Positions 9,340 to 18,674 are shown, counted from the first letter of the stretch. The stretch: 64,000 nt of DNA from Qipengyuania huizhouensis (GCF_019711635.1 NZ_JAIGNT010000011.1:26503-90502), one strand, 5' to 3'. A program made the numbers and translations. The notes: generated by a model from the letters alone, not told the origin.

Positions 9340-10073
9340 CCGCGACATTTGACGAAGACCACGCCGTCGCCGGTGATCTCTGCAGAACCGATCCTGATCG
9401 GATCATAGGCTGCATCTGTTGCCGGGCGCAGGATTGCTACTCCATCGGGTCCCCTGCTTTCCATCGGCAGATCCGGCATAGGCTCATCCAGATCGAGCCT
9501 CGGGTAATCACCGAGAACGATTGCGGCGTTGGGATCATGCCCGTCGATATCCGCTTCCATCACCAATGCCCCGGGGCTTTGGCTAACTGAGAAGTCCGGT
9601 GTATCGCAGTCCGCGTCCACTCCCTTGGCGACCCAAGCCCCTGTCAGATAATCTTCTGTCAGTTTTATGCCCCCTGCGCGCGCTGGATCGCGGTCCCTTG
9701 CCGGCGGCTCTATGGATTCGATGCGACGTGGCTCGATCGTGTCGTCGCCCTGCTGGCAGAAGCTCATATCTGCGAGCGGACCCGTCATACGGACATAGTC
9801 CCCGGGCCCGAAGTCTGCCTCGCCCATGGCGATGGCATAGGTATCTCCATCCGGAGTCCGGATGATGGGGCACTCGACACCTTTGGCGATGCGACCTTCG
9901 ATGGTAATCTCACCATCTGGGTCAGCAGGTTGGCCGATTTCATCGGCCTGACTGCCGGTTTCGTCCGAGGCCGGGGTTCGATCTTGATCAGTTGAGGTCT
10001 CACCCGGGTTCTCGCCGCAAGCGGCCAAACCCAGGACAAGGGCAAAGACGAGCGATTTTCTTCCATAGGTCAT
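9336..10073 (-). CDS. putative lipoprotein with small OB-like domain
   Basis: 245 residues with a lipoprotein signal ([19 protein letters not shown], acylation about Cys19), an acidic low-complexity linker (about 20-52), and a compact region [18 protein letters not shown] with a cysteine pair, resembling DUF5818-type beta-barrels (a resemblance judged by eye). Its C-terminal half is unrecognised. It is 33 bp downstream of rimM on the same strand, hence probably co-transcribed with ffh-rpsP-rimM, and occupies the place where trmD usually lies. Confidence 0.75.
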   Translation of the reverse strand: MTYGRKSLVFALVLGLAACGENPGETSTDQDRTPASDETGSQADEIGQPADPDGEITIEGRIAKGVECPIIRTPDGDTYAIAMGEADFGPGDYVRMTGPLADMSFCQQGDDTIEPRRIESIEPPARDRDPARAGGIKLTEDYLTGAWVAKGVDADCDTPDFSVSQSPGALVMEADIDGHDPNAAIVLGDYPRLDLDEPMPDLPMESRGPDGVAILRPATDAAYDPIRIGSAEITGDGVVFVKCRG

Positions 10074-10106
10074 ACAGGACCAACGGAACGCGCGGACGCG
10101 ATGTTC

Positions 10107-10592
10107 CTATTCGAGGAAATCGGGATTCAGAGTAAGCTTTTCGTCATCCCAGGAACGAACCGCCTGTTCGGTCAGGGGGACCATGAACTTCTTGCCGTCG
10201 GGCTTCTCGATCTCGACAATGTCGGTCGCGCCGAAATTATCGACCGCGCAGACACGGCCGACCTCGTCCCCGGTATCGGTGATGACCGGCAGGTCCAGCA
10301 GGTCGGAATGATAGAATTCACCCTCTTCCAATGCCGGTAGCGCGGAGCGGGGGACCGTCAGCGCTGTGCCTCGCAGCGCCTCGGCTGCTGTACGATCGTC
10401 CACTTCGGCAAAACGCGCTATGGCCCCGCCCTTGTTGTCGCTGCGAACTTTGGAGAGCGTCAATGCCCCTCCGTTGAAGCTCTTGTGCGGCCTGAGGCCT
10501 TCCAGGCCTTCGCCGAACAGCTTCAGACGGACTTCGCCCGCCACACCGTGCGCACCTGCAACGGCGGCCAGCGTGACGGGCTTGTCCTGCAT
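10107..10592 (-). CDS. rimM: 16S rRNA processing / 30S maturation factor RimM
   Basis: 161 residues. RimM helps assemble the 30S head around S19 and 16S helix 33. The N-terminal LAAVAGAHGVAGEVRLKLFG is the family signature; the C-terminal PRC-barrel part includes LPVITDTGDEVGRV and the closing KFMVPLTEQAV. It is 8 bp downstream of rpsP in the conserved ffh-rpsP-rimM order. Confidence 0.97.
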   Translation of the reverse strand: MQDKPVTLAAVAGAHGVAGEVRLKLFGEGLEGLRPHKSFNGGALTLSKVRSDNKGGAIARFAEVDDRTAAEALRGTALTVPRSALPALEEGEFYHSDLLDLPVITDTGDEVGRVCAVDNFGATDIVEIEKPDGKKFMVPLTEQAVRSWDDEKLTLNPDFLE

Positions 10593-10600
10593 GGGAGAGA

Positions 10601-11089
10601 TTACTCGCCCTTGTCTTCGGTTGCTTCTTCAGCCGGAGCTTCTTCAGCAGCAGCTTCCTCGGCCGGAGCTTCCTCTGCAGCAGCCTCTTCAGCTGGAGCT
10701 TCCGCAGCGGTCTTTGCTTCTTCCTCGGCAGCCTTGGCAGCTTCTTCGGCCTCGGCGGCTTTGGTGGCCTTCTCTTCTGCGCGTTCCTTGGCTGCTTCGC
10801 CCGGCTCGCCCTTCTTGGGGTTGTTCTTCGGCGCACGCTCGAGGATACCGGCGGCATCGAGGAAGCGATGGACGCGATCCGACGGCTGCGCGCCGACGCT
10901 CAGCCAGTGACGGGCACGGTCTTCGTCGAGCTTTACGCGCTCGCCCGAATCCTTCGGCAGCATCGGATTGTAGGTACCGATCTGTTCCAGATACTTGCCG
11001 TCACGCGAGCTGCGCGAGTCCGACACGACGATGCGATAGTAGGGACGCTTCTTCGCGCCACCGCGCGACAGACGAATTGCAACTGCCAT
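10601..11089 (-). CDS. rpsP: 30S ribosomal protein S16 with long Ala/Glu-rich C-terminal tail
   Basis: 162 residues, about twice the 80-90 of E. coli S16. Residues 1-80 are canonical ([34 protein letters not shown]). From about residue 100 the protein is low-complexity and highly charged; the end contains a 10-residue repeat, [10 protein letters not shown], in three copies. Such tails occur on S16 in related bacteria and probably project from the ribosome surface; their role is unknown. It sits between ffh and rimM, 38 bp after ffh. Confidence 0.97.
   Translation of the reverse strand: MAVAIRLSRGGAKKRPYYRIVVSDSRSSRDGKYLEQIGTYNPMLPKDSGERVKLDEDRARHWLSVGAQPSDRVHRFLDAAGILERAPKNNPKKGEPGEAAKERAEEKATKAAEAEEAAKAAEEEAKTAAEAPAEEAAAEEAPAEEAAAEEAPAEEATEDKGE
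10604..10699 (-). repeat. 30-bp in-frame tandem repeat in the rpsP tail
   Basis: About three degenerate copies of a 30-bp unit encode [20 protein letters not shown] and APAEEATED. Codon variation between copies shows that the protein pattern, not only the DNA, is kept. Confidence 0.8.
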
Positions 11090-11127
11090 TTTACTTCACC
11101 TTTCGAATGTAAATATCAATAATCAGA

Positions 11128-12618
11128 TTATTTCTTGTTCAACATGTCACGCAGATCAGGCGGGAGCGTGTCGGGATCGACCGAGGGGCCCTTGCTGCCA
11201 CCACCGCCGAGACCCGGAAGGCCGCCGCCCGCGCCGCCGAGGCCAGGCATCGCGGCACCCATGCCGCCTTTTCCGAACAGCGCGCCGAGACCCTTGAGCC
11301 CGCCCATCTTCTTGATCTGCTTCATGGCCTTGGACATTTCCTGATGCATCTTGAGCACCTTGTTCACGTCCTGGACCTGAGTGCCCGAACCTGCCGCCAC
11401 GCGCTTCTTGCGTTTGGCGTTGAGCAGCTTGGGAAGCTTGCGCTCCTTGGGCGTCATCGAACCGATGATGGCATCCATGTGGAGCAGGACCTTGTCGTCC
11501 ATACCCGATTGCTGCATCGCCGCCTTGGCCTTCTTCATGCCCGGCATCATGCCGGCAAGCGCGCCAAGACCGCCCATGCTCTGCATCTGGCGCAGCTGCA
11601 TACGAAGATCGTCGAGGTCGAATTCACCCTTCGCCATTTTCTTGGCGAGCGCTTCGGCCTCTTCTTCCTTGATCGCGGTCGCGGCCTTTTCCACCAGCGA
11701 CACGACATCGCCCATGCCGAGGATCCGGCCGGCGACGCGCTTGGGGTCGAATGCCTCGATCGCGTCGAGCTTTTCACCAGTACCGGCGAACTTGACCGGC
11801 TTGCCCGTGACATAACGCATCGACAGGGCTGCACCGCCCCGCGCATCGCCGTCCATACGCGTGAGAACCACGCCGGTCAGCGGAACCTCGCCGGTAAAGC
11901 TCTGCGCTACGTTGACAGCGTCCTGCCCGGTCAGGCTGTCGACCACCAGCAACACCTCTGTGGGTGCGGAAACGCTGGCGATGGCCTTCATCTCGGCCAT
12001 CAGTGCTTCGTCGACGTGGAGACGGCCCGCGGTATCCAGCAGCAGAACATCGGCCGCCTGAAGCTTCGCGCTTTCCATTGCGCGGCGCGCGATATCGACC
12101 GGCTGCTGGCCGGGGACGATCGGCAGGGTGGCCACGTCCACCTGTTCGCCAAGAACCTTGAGCTGTTCCTGAGCCGCAGGACGGTTGACGTCGAGCGAGG
12201 CCATCATGGCCTTCTTGCCGTGCTTTTCGCGCAGCAGCTTGCCGAGCTTGGCGGTCGTGGTCGTCTTACCCGAGCCCTGGAGACCGACCATCATGATGAC
12301 GACCGGCGGCTTGGCATTGAGGTTCAGTTCGCGCGGTTCGGCATCCTCGCCATCGCCGCCGAGCATTTCGACCAGCTCGTCATTAACGATCTTGACGACC
12401 TGCTGGCCGGGAGTGACCGATCTGAGGACCTCGGAACCGATCGCCTTTTCGGTGACCGCGTCGATGAAGCGGCGCACGACGGGCAGCGCAACATCGGCTT
12501 CGAGCAATGCGATGCGCACTTCGCGCATGGCTTCGCGCACGTCACCTTCGGACAGCGAACCGCGGCCCTTGAGCCTGTCGAAGACATTGCCGAGCCGGTC
12601 GGACAGATTGTCGAACAT
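11128..12618 (-). CDS. ffh: signal recognition particle protein Ffh (SRP54)
   Basis: 496 residues from the ATG at 12618 (MFDNLSDRLGNVFDRLKGRG), preceded by GGAAGGAG; longer upstream readings lack homology. The N domain (1-90) is followed by the SRP GTPase G domain with GLQGSGKTTTTAKLG (P-loop), DTAGRLHVDEALM and TRMDGDARGGAAL, and a Met-rich M domain from about 300 that binds SRP RNA and signal peptides. The tail is very rich in Gly/Met/Pro. Ffh with SRP RNA delivers nascent membrane proteins to FtsY. First gene of the ffh-rpsP-rimM run. Confidence 0.98.
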   Translation of the reverse strand: MFDNLSDRLGNVFDRLKGRGSLSEGDVREAMREVRIALLEADVALPVVRRFIDAVTEKAIGSEVLRSVTPGQQVVKIVNDELVEMLGGDGEDAEPRELNLNAKPPVVIMMVGLQGSGKTTTTAKLGKLLREKHGKKAMMASLDVNRPAAQEQLKVLGEQVDVATLPIVPGQQPVDIARRAMESAKLQAADVLLLDTAGRLHVDEALMAEMKAIASVSAPTEVLLVVDSLTGQDAVNVAQSFTGEVPLTGVVLTRMDGDARGGAALSMRYVTGKPVKFAGTGEKLDAIEAFDPKRVAGRILGMGDVVSLVEKAATAIKEEEAEALAKKMAKGEFDLDDLRMQLRQMQSMGGLGALAGMMPGMKKAKAAMQQSGMDDKVLLHMDAIIGSMTPKERKLPKLLNAKRKKRVAAGSGTQVQDVNKVLKMHQEMSKAMKQIKKMGGLKGLGALFGKGGMGAAMPGLGGAGGGLPGLGGGGSKGPSVDPDTLPPDLRDMLNKK

Positions 12619-12795
12619 GCCTGCTCTACTCCTTCCGAACCCGGTCAGGTCCGAATAAACGCGAAAAACGCCGGCGGACGAAAACTCGTCGGCCAGCGTG
12701 GGGTCAGACCCCTGTGAAACCCAAACTCTTGCCCGGGTGTGGTGGAAGCAAGCCTCGGTCGTCGCCACGGCCTGCTACCGTCAAATCCGGGAAAA
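12619..12795. other. gap between tRNA-Ala and ffh
   Basis: No gene is supported. It contains the ffh ribosome site, a perfect 13-bp palindrome GGGGTCAGACCCC (about 12701-12713), and presumably the ffh promoter, for which I see no convincing hexamers. No SRP RNA signature (GGAAGCAG loop) is visible. Confidence 0.4.
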
Positions 12796-12871
<76 letters not shown>

Positions 12872-12926
12872 GAACCATTTTCGAACCGACGCATCCTGGG
12901 AGGTGCATCGCCCTTGCGGGAGGCGC

Positions 12927-12955
12927 CCAATATAAGGCGCCTCGCCGCAATGCAA
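12927..12955 (-). promoter_or_regulatory. candidate tRNA-Ala promoter
   Basis: On the minus strand: TTGCAT, 17-bp spacer, TATTGG, then GCGCC, ending about 55 bp before the mature tRNA 5' end. The -10 lies inside a GGCGCC...GGGCGCC inverted repeat that could also act as the end of the upstream FYDLN gene transcript. Confidence 0.5.
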
Positions 12956-12963
12956 CAGCAAAA

Positions 12964-13305
12964 TCAGGATTCGTCGGCGTCGTCGTCGTCGCCCTTGGAT
13001 TTCGTTTCGACACCCAGATCGTCGTCACCGCCAAGATCGACTTCATTGTCGGGCGAATCGTCGTCTTCGTCGATATCAATGTCCAGATCGTCATCGTCGT
13101 CGCCGCCCAGGTCGGAATCGGCTTCGGCCTTCTTGTCCTTCTTCTCTTCTTCGGCAAGAATCGGCTGCTTCGACTTGAGCACCGGTTCCGGCGTCCACTC
13201 TTCACCGCATTCGATGCAGGTGACGGGATCTTCCTTGTTCAGATCATAGAAGCGGGTGCCGCAGTTCGGGCAGGTGCGCTTGGTGCCCCATTCAGGTTTG
13301 ACCAT
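12964..13305 (-). CDS. FYDLN acid domain protein (TIGR02300 family)
   Basis: 113 residues. The N-terminus carries two CxxC pairs, RTCPNCGTRFYDLNKEDPVT and CIECG, a small zinc-ribbon-like module containing the FYDLN motif that names the family. The C-terminal half is a run of Asp/Glu with Lys-rich breaks. The family is conserved in alphaproteobacteria and its function is unknown. It is divergent from aroA and 92 bp upstream of tRNA-Ala. Confidence 0.93.
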   Translation of the reverse strand: MVKPEWGTKRTCPNCGTRFYDLNKEDPVTCIECGEEWTPEPVLKSKQPILAEEEKKDKKAEADSDLGGDDDDDLDIDIDEDDDSPDNEVDLGGDDDLGVETKSKGDDDDADES

Positions 13306-13464
13306 GTGTAATCCTTGGCTTTGCCGCCCCTCGCACTGTGCGCAGAGGCCGTGAATTCGTAATTGTATTGATGGGTACCTGCTGGGCAGGAATCAACAGC
13401 GCGCGCGCCTTGCCAGAACGTATGTGCACTGTCAAAGCGCCGCCATCATTATGGATACGCATTC

Positions 13465-14772
13465 GTGACCGCTCACCGCTTCATGCCCGCAGGCCCACTG
13501 ACCGGACGCATTCGCGTGCCGGGAGACAAGTCGATCAGCCACCGTGCGCTTATGTTCGGCGCTCTGGCAGCTGGCCGCAGCCGGATTTCAGGCCTTCTCG
13601 AGGGGGAAGATGTCCTGGCCACAGCCGCCGCATTGCGCGCGATGGGCGCTGTGATCGGGAAGGATGGCGAAGACTGGATCGTCGACGGTGTCGGAGTCGG
13701 TTCATTGCTTCAGCCCGAACGGGCGCTCGACATGGGCAATTCGGGGACTTCGACGCGGCTGTTGATGGGACTTCTGGCGAGCCACGGCATCACCGCAACC
13801 TTCACTGGAGACGCGAGCCTCTCCAAACGTCCGATGGGCCGCGTTATCGATCCGCTATCGACCATGGGCGCGAATTTCACCCCCTCCCTCGGCGGCACAT
13901 TGCCGCTTGTGATGGAGGGAATGCAGCCCGCGGTGCCCGTCACCTACCGTCTGCCAGTCGCCAGCGCGCAGGTAAAAAGTGCCGTATTGCTGGCGGGGCT
14001 CAATACGCCCGGCGTCACCACTGTCATCGAGCCCGTGCCGACGCGCGACCATACGGAACGTATGCTGCGCAGCTTCGGTGTCGAAGTGCAGGTAGAGGAT
14101 CGGGACGGCGAACGCGTGATCAGGGTTCATGGCCCCTGCGATCTGCATCCGAACGACATTGTCGTACCGGGTGACCCATCCTCGGCCGCTTTCTTTGCGG
14201 TCGCCGCCAGTATCGTGCCGGGCAGCGACCTCGTCATCGAAAACGTCGGTCTCAATCCTACCCGGGACGGCATCTATCGCGCATTGCGGGAAATGGGCGC
14301 GAATATCGAATATCTTGAAGAGCGCGAGGTAGGCGGAGAACCCGTCGCCGATCTGTGCGTGCGCCATGCACGGCTGAAGGGGATTGTGGTTGATCCTGCG
14401 ATCGCACCGAGCATGATCGACGAATTTCCCGTCCTCTTCGTCGCTGCAGCCTTCGCAGAGGGCGCAACCGTGACCAGCGGGCTTGAAGAACTACGGGTCA
14501 AGGAAAGCGACCGGCTTTCCGCCATGGCCACCGCCCTCAAATCGGCAGGCGCACAGGTCGAAGAGAATGGAGACGGACTTATTATCGAAGGGAACGGCGG
14601 CCAGCCATTGTCAGGAGGCGGCACCATAGTCACCCATCTCGATCACCGCATCGCGATGAGCATGGCCGTTGCAGGCCTGGCCAGCGAAGGCGGGGTCGAG
14701 ATCGACAGCACCGAACCGATCGGGACGAGCTTTCCGAATTTCATGGATCTTCTGACGGAGGCTGCATCATGA
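13465..14772 (+). CDS. aroA: 3-phosphoshikimate 1-carboxyvinyltransferase (EPSP synthase)
   Basis: 435 residues from a GTG start at 13465 ([16 protein letters not shown]); an ATG six codons later is the alternative. It joins phosphoenolpyruvate and shikimate-3-phosphate in the sixth shikimate step. Visible motifs are [11 protein letters not shown] (Lys22, Ser/Arg substrate contacts), [18 protein letters not shown] (PEP site), and the C-terminal [13 protein letters not shown] and [12 protein letters not shown]. It starts a coupled operon: its stop overlaps the next gene (ATGA), which in turn overlaps cmk. Confidence 0.97.
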   Translation: MTAHRFMPAGPLTGRIRVPGDKSISHRALMFGALAAGRSRISGLLEGEDVLATAAALRAMGAVIGKDGEDWIVDGVGVGSLLQPERALDMGNSGTSTRLLMGLLASHGITATFTGDASLSKRPMGRVIDPLSTMGANFTPSLGGTLPLVMEGMQPAVPVTYRLPVASAQVKSAVLLAGLNTPGVTTVIEPVPTRDHTERMLRSFGVEVQVEDRDGERVIRVHGPCDLHPNDIVVPGDPSSAAFFAVAASIVPGSDLVIENVGLNPTRDGIYRALREMGANIEYLEEREVGGEPVADLCVRHARLKGIVVDPAIAPSMIDEFPVLFVAAAFAEGATVTSGLEELRVKESDRLSAMATALKSAGAQVEENGDGLIIEGNGGQPLSGGGTIVTHLDHRIAMSMAVAGLASEGGVEIDSTEPIGTSFPNFMDLLTEAAS

Positions 14773-15038
14773 CCGGCCTCGACTGGGCCAGCATGGTGGG
14801 CTTTTGCGGAACCGCCTGCATCATCGGTGCCTATGCCTATCTGACACTCAAGGACGAGCCGAACCCCTTTGTCCTTCACGGTACCAATCTGGCCGGGGCG
14901 GCCCTGTTGACCATTTCGCTGCTGGTGCACACCAACTGGCCCAGTCTCGTGCTTGAAGGGTTCTGGGCAGCTATTGCGATCTATGGCATCGCAAAAGCGA
15001 TACGCACGGGGCGCAAGGGGCAGGAACGCGAAGCATGA
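14769..15038 (+). CDS. small membrane protein, CBU_0592-like
   Basis: 89 residues with three likely membrane segments (about 7-27, 38-57, 60-78) and a basic C-terminus. The pattern [19 protein letters not shown] with [12 protein letters not shown] matches small integral proteins of the CBU_0592 type, whose function is unknown. ATGA overlaps at both ends couple it to aroA and cmk. This gene, in the same place, may be a lineage-specific member of the aroA-cmk operon. Confidence 0.85.
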   Translation: MTGLDWASMVGFCGTACIIGAYAYLTLKDEPNPFVLHGTNLAGAALLTISLLVHTNWPSLVLEGFWAAIAIYGIAKAIRTGRKGQEREA

Positions 15039-15670
15039 TTATTGCCGTCGACGGCCCCACCGCTTCGGGCAAGGGTACGATTGCCAAGGCGCTGGCAGAG
15101 CATTTCGGACTGCCTCACCTCGATACCGGCCTTCTCTATCGCGCTGTCGGGTGGCAGGTGTTCCTCAACGGAGGCAATCCGGACAATGGCGAAGATGCGC
15201 TTTCGGCCACCGGTTTTCCCGACTTCCTGCTAAGCGAGCCGCATCTGCGCGACGAGCATACCGGCGGTTATGCAAGCCGCGTGTCCGTCCATCCCGCAGT
15301 GAGGCAAGCGCTCTACGATCGCCAGAGAAGCTTTGCCATGCAGCCGGGCGGCGCAGTCCTCGACGGTCGGGATATCGGCACTGTGATTGTACCCGAGGCG
15401 CAGGCGAAACTCTTCATCACCGCCAGCGTAGAAGCGCGCGCGCAGCGGCGTTTCCGCGAAATGCGCGAGCGCGGCGCGGCGGTAACGCTCGCGGAAATCG
15501 CAGAAGACCTGCGCCGCCGCGACGATCGTGACAGAAATCGGAAGGTTGCCCCCCTGGTGCCTGCCGCCGACGCGATGGTGATCGACACAAGCGCGCTGGG
15601 TAAGGAAGAGGCGATTGCGGCGGCAATCGAAGCCGTGGAACAGGTTCGTTCTGCCGGCATGCACCGATAA
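15035..15670 (+). CDS. cmk: cytidylate kinase
   Basis: 211 residues. It phosphorylates CMP/dCMP with ATP. The P-loop is AVDGPTASGKGTIAKAL (about 4-20); HLDTGLLYRAVGW, LDGRDIGTVIVPEA and the LID region RRFREMRERGAAVT follow, with RDDRDRNRKVAPL near the end. cmk directly upstream of rpsA is a widely conserved order, and it is seen here too, with a 445-bp gap carrying the rpsA promoter and leader. Confidence 0.98.
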   Translation: MIIAVDGPTASGKGTIAKALAEHFGLPHLDTGLLYRAVGWQVFLNGGNPDNGEDALSATGFPDFLLSEPHLRDEHTGGYASRVSVHPAVRQALYDRQRSFAMQPGGAVLDGRDIGTVIVPEAQAKLFITASVEARAQRRFREMRERGAAVTLAEIAEDLRRRDDRDRNRKVAPLVPAADAMVIDTSALGKEEAIAAAIEAVEQVRSAGMHR

Positions 15671-15914
15671 TTCCGGCTCGGCCCGGGCGGGACATTTCAC
15701 GTGCTTTCCTACATCGAACATCTTCGGCATTCTCGCGCCCATGCCAGATTCATCGAACCAACCGATGCCCGGACCCCCGCATCTGAAAAGTCACACAGCC
15801 TGTCCGCCGCTAGGGTCATGGGGCGCGAAAAACCGCGGTTCCCGCGAAAGGTCACGGGTTTAAAAGCGGCGGTGACAGTCAACTTTCCGGTCGCAGAACC
15901 CCACCCCATTTTGC
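15671..15914. other. gap between cmk and the rpsA promoter
   Basis: 244 bp with no supported gene. Open frames here lack start context and protein-like composition. A GC-rich imperfect hairpin near 15830-15850 might end cmk transcription, but it has no T tract. Confidence 0.35.
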
Positions 15915-15943
15915 TTGCTTTTCAGCGCGCATTGGCCTAGGCG
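15915..15943 (+). promoter_or_regulatory. candidate rpsA promoter
   Basis: TTGCTT, 17-bp spacer, TAGGCG, followed by CGCGCCC. The -10 and downstream GCGCGCGCC match the rpsD promoter candidate almost letter for letter. It implies a leader of about 165 nt before the rpsA ATG, a length compatible with S1 autoregulation. Confidence 0.5.
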
Positions 15944-16115
15944 CGCGCCCGTTCACGAAACTTCAGGATTCGATGGACCTTCGCGGCGGCATCCGGCCTC
16001 GCGGAGATCACGGCCCTCTTGCCCCGTTGGCCCGGACAATGGTGTTCGGAGACGGGTAAAGACCCCGGTAAAACCGGCGGCCGGTAGCAAAACGAACGTT
16101 AGGACTACTCAGTTT

Positions 16116-17819
16116 ATGGCAACCTCAGCCAATCCCACCCGCGACGATTTCGCCGCGATGCTCGACGAGCAGCTTGGCGGCGCCGATGATGGCGGCTTCG
16201 AAGGCCGCGTCGTCAAGGGCACCGTTACTTCCATCGAAAACGGCATGGCTCACATCGATGTCGGCCTGAAGAGCGAAGGCCGCGTCGACCTTAAAGAATT
16301 CATGCGCGGCGAAGACGAGCACGGTCTCGAAGTCGGCTCGGAAGTCGAAGTTTTCGTCGACCGCATCGAAAACGCCGATGGCGAAGCGATGCTCAGCCGC
16401 GACCGCGCCCGCCGCGAAGCTGCATGGGACAAGCTTGAAAGCGAATTCGGCGAAGGCAAGCGCGTCGAAGGCCGCATCTTCGGCCGCGTCAAGGGCGGTT
16501 TCACCGTCGATCTCGACGGTGCCGTGGCCTTCCTGCCCGGCAGCCAGGTCGACATCCGCCCCGTGCGCGACGTCACTCCGCTGATGGACATGGCCCAGCC
16601 CTTCCAGATCCTCAAGATGGACCGCCGCCGCGGAAACATCGTCGTTTCGCGCCGTGCGGTTCTTGAAGAGACCCGCGCCGAGCAGCGCAGCGAACTGATC
16701 AACGATCTCGCCGAGGGTCAGGTGATCGACGGCGTTGTGAAGAACATCACCGATTACGGCGCCTTCGTGGACCTCGGCGGTATCGACGGCCTGCTCCATG
16801 TCACCGACATGAGCTACAAGCGCGTCAACCACCCGAGCGAAATGATCGAGATCGGTCAGACCGTGACCGTCCAGATCATCCGCATCAACGAAGATACGCA
16901 GCGCATCAGCCTCGGCATGAAGCAGCTCGAGAGCGATCCGTGGGATGGCGTTGCCGCCAAGTATCCGGTCGGCATGAAGCTGACGGGCACTGTCACCAAC
17001 ATCACCGAATATGGCGCATTCGTCGAAATCGAGCCGGGCATCGAAGGCCTGGTCCACGTTTCGGAAATGAGCTGGACCAAGAAGAACGTTCACCCGGGCA
17101 AGATCGTTTCGACCTCGCAGGAAGTCGAAGTCATGGTTCTCGAAGTGGACAGCGAGAAGCGCCGCATTTCGCTCGGCCTCAAGCAGGCCCAGCGCAATCC
17201 GTGGGAAGAATTCGCCGAAGCGCATCCCGTTGGTGCGAAGGTCGAAGGCGAAGTCAAGAACGCTACCGAATTCGGCCTCTTCATCGGCCTTCCGGGCGAC
17301 GTCGACGGCATGGTCCACATGTCGGACATCGCATGGGGCATCTCGGGTGAAGACGCCCTCGCCCTGCACCGCAAGGGTGAGCAGGTCGAAGCCGTCGTTC
17401 TCGATGTCGATGTCGAGAAGGAACGCATCAGCCTCGGCATGAAGCAGCTTGAAAAGGGTGCTCCGACCGAAGCCGGCGCGTCGAGCGACATCCGCAAGAA
17501 CCAGATCGTCACCGTTACCGTGCTTGAAGTTCGTGATGGCGGCCTCGAAGTCCAGGTCGGCGAAGACGGTGCGACCGGCTTCATCAAGCGTTCGGACCTC
17601 GGCCGCGACCGCGACGAACAGCGTTCGGATCGTTTCCAGCCGGGCGCCAAGGTCGATGCCATGGTCACCGGTTTCGACCGCTCGAAGAAGCCGACCTTCT
17701 CGATCAAGGCACGTCAGATCGCCGAAGAGAAAGAAGCGGTTGCACAGTTCGGTTCGTCGGATTCGGGCGCATCGCTCGGCGACATCCTCGGCGAAGCGCT
17801 GAAGAAGAAAGAAGACTAA
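16116..17819 (+). CDS. rpsA: 30S ribosomal protein S1
   Basis: 567 residues from the ATG at 16116 (MATSANPTRDDFAAML); the frame is open further upstream but that sequence is not protein-like. Six S1 RNA-binding repeats are visible, the central ones nearly identical in style (YGAFVDLGGIDGLLHVTDMS, YGAFVEIEPGIEGLVHVSEM, FGLFIGLPGDVDGMVHMSDI). S1 unfolds mRNA and docks it to the 30S platform. Codon use is strongly biased to C/G-ending preferred codons, as expected for very high expression. An intrinsic terminator follows. Confidence 0.98.
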   Translation: MATSANPTRDDFAAMLDEQLGGADDGGFEGRVVKGTVTSIENGMAHIDVGLKSEGRVDLKEFMRGEDEHGLEVGSEVEVFVDRIENADGEAMLSRDRARREAAWDKLESEFGEGKRVEGRIFGRVKGGFTVDLDGAVAFLPGSQVDIRPVRDVTPLMDMAQPFQILKMDRRRGNIVVSRRAVLEETRAEQRSELINDLAEGQVIDGVVKNITDYGAFVDLGGIDGLLHVTDMSYKRVNHPSEMIEIGQTVTVQIIRINEDTQRISLGMKQLESDPWDGVAAKYPVGMKLTGTVTNITEYGAFVEIEPGIEGLVHVSEMSWTKKNVHPGKIVSTSQEVEVMVLEVDSEKRRISLGLKQAQRNPWEEFAEAHPVGAKVEGEVKNATEFGLFIGLPGDVDGMVHMSDIAWGISGEDALALHRKGEQVEAVVLDVDVEKERISLGMKQLEKGAPTEAGASSDIRKNQIVTVTVLEVRDGGLEVQVGEDGATGFIKRSDLGRDRDEQRSDRFQPGAKVDAMVTGFDRSKKPTFSIKARQIAEEKEAVAQFGSSDSGASLGDILGEALKKKED

Positions 17820-17850
17820 GCTCTTCCCTCCCAGTTCGGGATACTCTGAG

Positions 17851-17886
17851 AGGCCCGCTTGCTCACAGGAGCAGGCGGGCCTTTCC
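17851..17886 (+). terminator. intrinsic terminator after rpsA
   Basis: Stem AGGCCCGC/GCGGGCCT with an inner GCTC/GAGC extension and an ACAG loop, followed by TTTCCT, 31 bp after the stop. Confidence 0.8.
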
Positions 17887-17916
17887 TATTGATGCCGGGA
17901 TGCCTAACTTGAACCC

Positions 17917-18672
17917 ATGTTGGAAATTCATCAATTCCCCTGCCTGTCCGACAATTACGGATTTCTCCTCCACGATCCCGAAAGCGGCGAAACCGCCGCG
18001 ATCGATACACCCGATGGCGAAGAGTACCTCCGCCAGGCCGAGGCGAAGGGCTGGACCATCACACAGATCTGGAACACGCACTGGCACCCCGATCATGCCG
18101 GCGGGAACAAGACCATCGTCGAAGCTACCGACGCCAAGATAATCGCACCGCAGGAAGTCGAAAAGCTCAGTCCAATCGACCACGTGGTTGGAAACGGGGA
18201 TCATGTCTCACTGGGCAATTGGCGGGCCAGGGTGATCGACGTTTCCGGTCATACGAACGGTCATATCGCTTACTACATAGCTGAGGCCGACACGGCTTTT
18301 GTCGGAGACAGCGTATTCGCGCTGGGTTGCGGACGCATGTTCGAAGGCGAGCCGGAACAATTCTGGAACAGCCTCGATCGCATCCGCCAGCTGCCGGAAA
18401 ATACGCAGCTATATTGCGCTCATGAATATACCGCAGCGAATGCCAAATTTGCTCTGCATGCCGATCCCGACAACGCCGAACTGAGGTTATACGCGGCTCA
18501 AATCGACCAGAAGCGCTCCAAAGGCGAAGCAACCGTTCCGACCTTGTTATCCCGCGAACTCGCAACCAATCCCTTCCTGCGTGCCGACAACGCAGACCTG
18601 CGCGATCGCTGGGGAGGCTCCACGCCCGCTGAAACCTTCGCCGCTTTGCGCAGTGCCAAGGACAATTTCTAA
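17917..18672 (+). CDS. gloB: hydroxyacylglutathione hydrolase (glyoxalase II)
   Basis: 251 residues of metallo-beta-lactamase fold. The binuclear metal motif THWHPDHAGG is at residues 54-63; further ligands are in DVSGHTNGHIAYY and FVGDSVFALGCGRMFEG, and YCAHEYTAANAKFA carries a glutathione/metal-site His. It hydrolyses S-lactoylglutathione to lactate and glutathione in methylglyoxal detoxification. It lies 33 bp beyond the rpsA terminator and 2 bp before the next gene, with which it is probably co-transcribed. Confidence 0.96.
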   Translation: MLEIHQFPCLSDNYGFLLHDPESGETAAIDTPDGEEYLRQAEAKGWTITQIWNTHWHPDHAGGNKTIVEATDAKIIAPQEVEKLSPIDHVVGNGDHVSLGNWRARVIDVSGHTNGHIAYYIAEADTAFVGDSVFALGCGRMFEGEPEQFWNSLDRIRQLPENTQLYCAHEYTAANAKFALHADPDNAELRLYAAQIDQKRSKGEATVPTLLSRELATNPFLRADNADLRDRWGGSTPAETFAALRSAKDNF

Positions 18673-18674
18673 TA

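Noticed and set aside
12701..12713. Perfect palindrome GGGGTCAGACCCC upstream of ffh
   Set aside because: Single copy in this window, no position relative to a recognisable promoter; could be chance in GC-rich DNA.
11344..12717. Long plus-strand open frame opposite ffh
   Set aside because: A codon-bias shadow of a highly expressed GC-rich gene; no motifs, and ffh is certain.
16125..17369. Long minus-strand open frame opposite rpsA
   Set aside because: Shadow of rpsA; repeats simply mirror the S1 domains.
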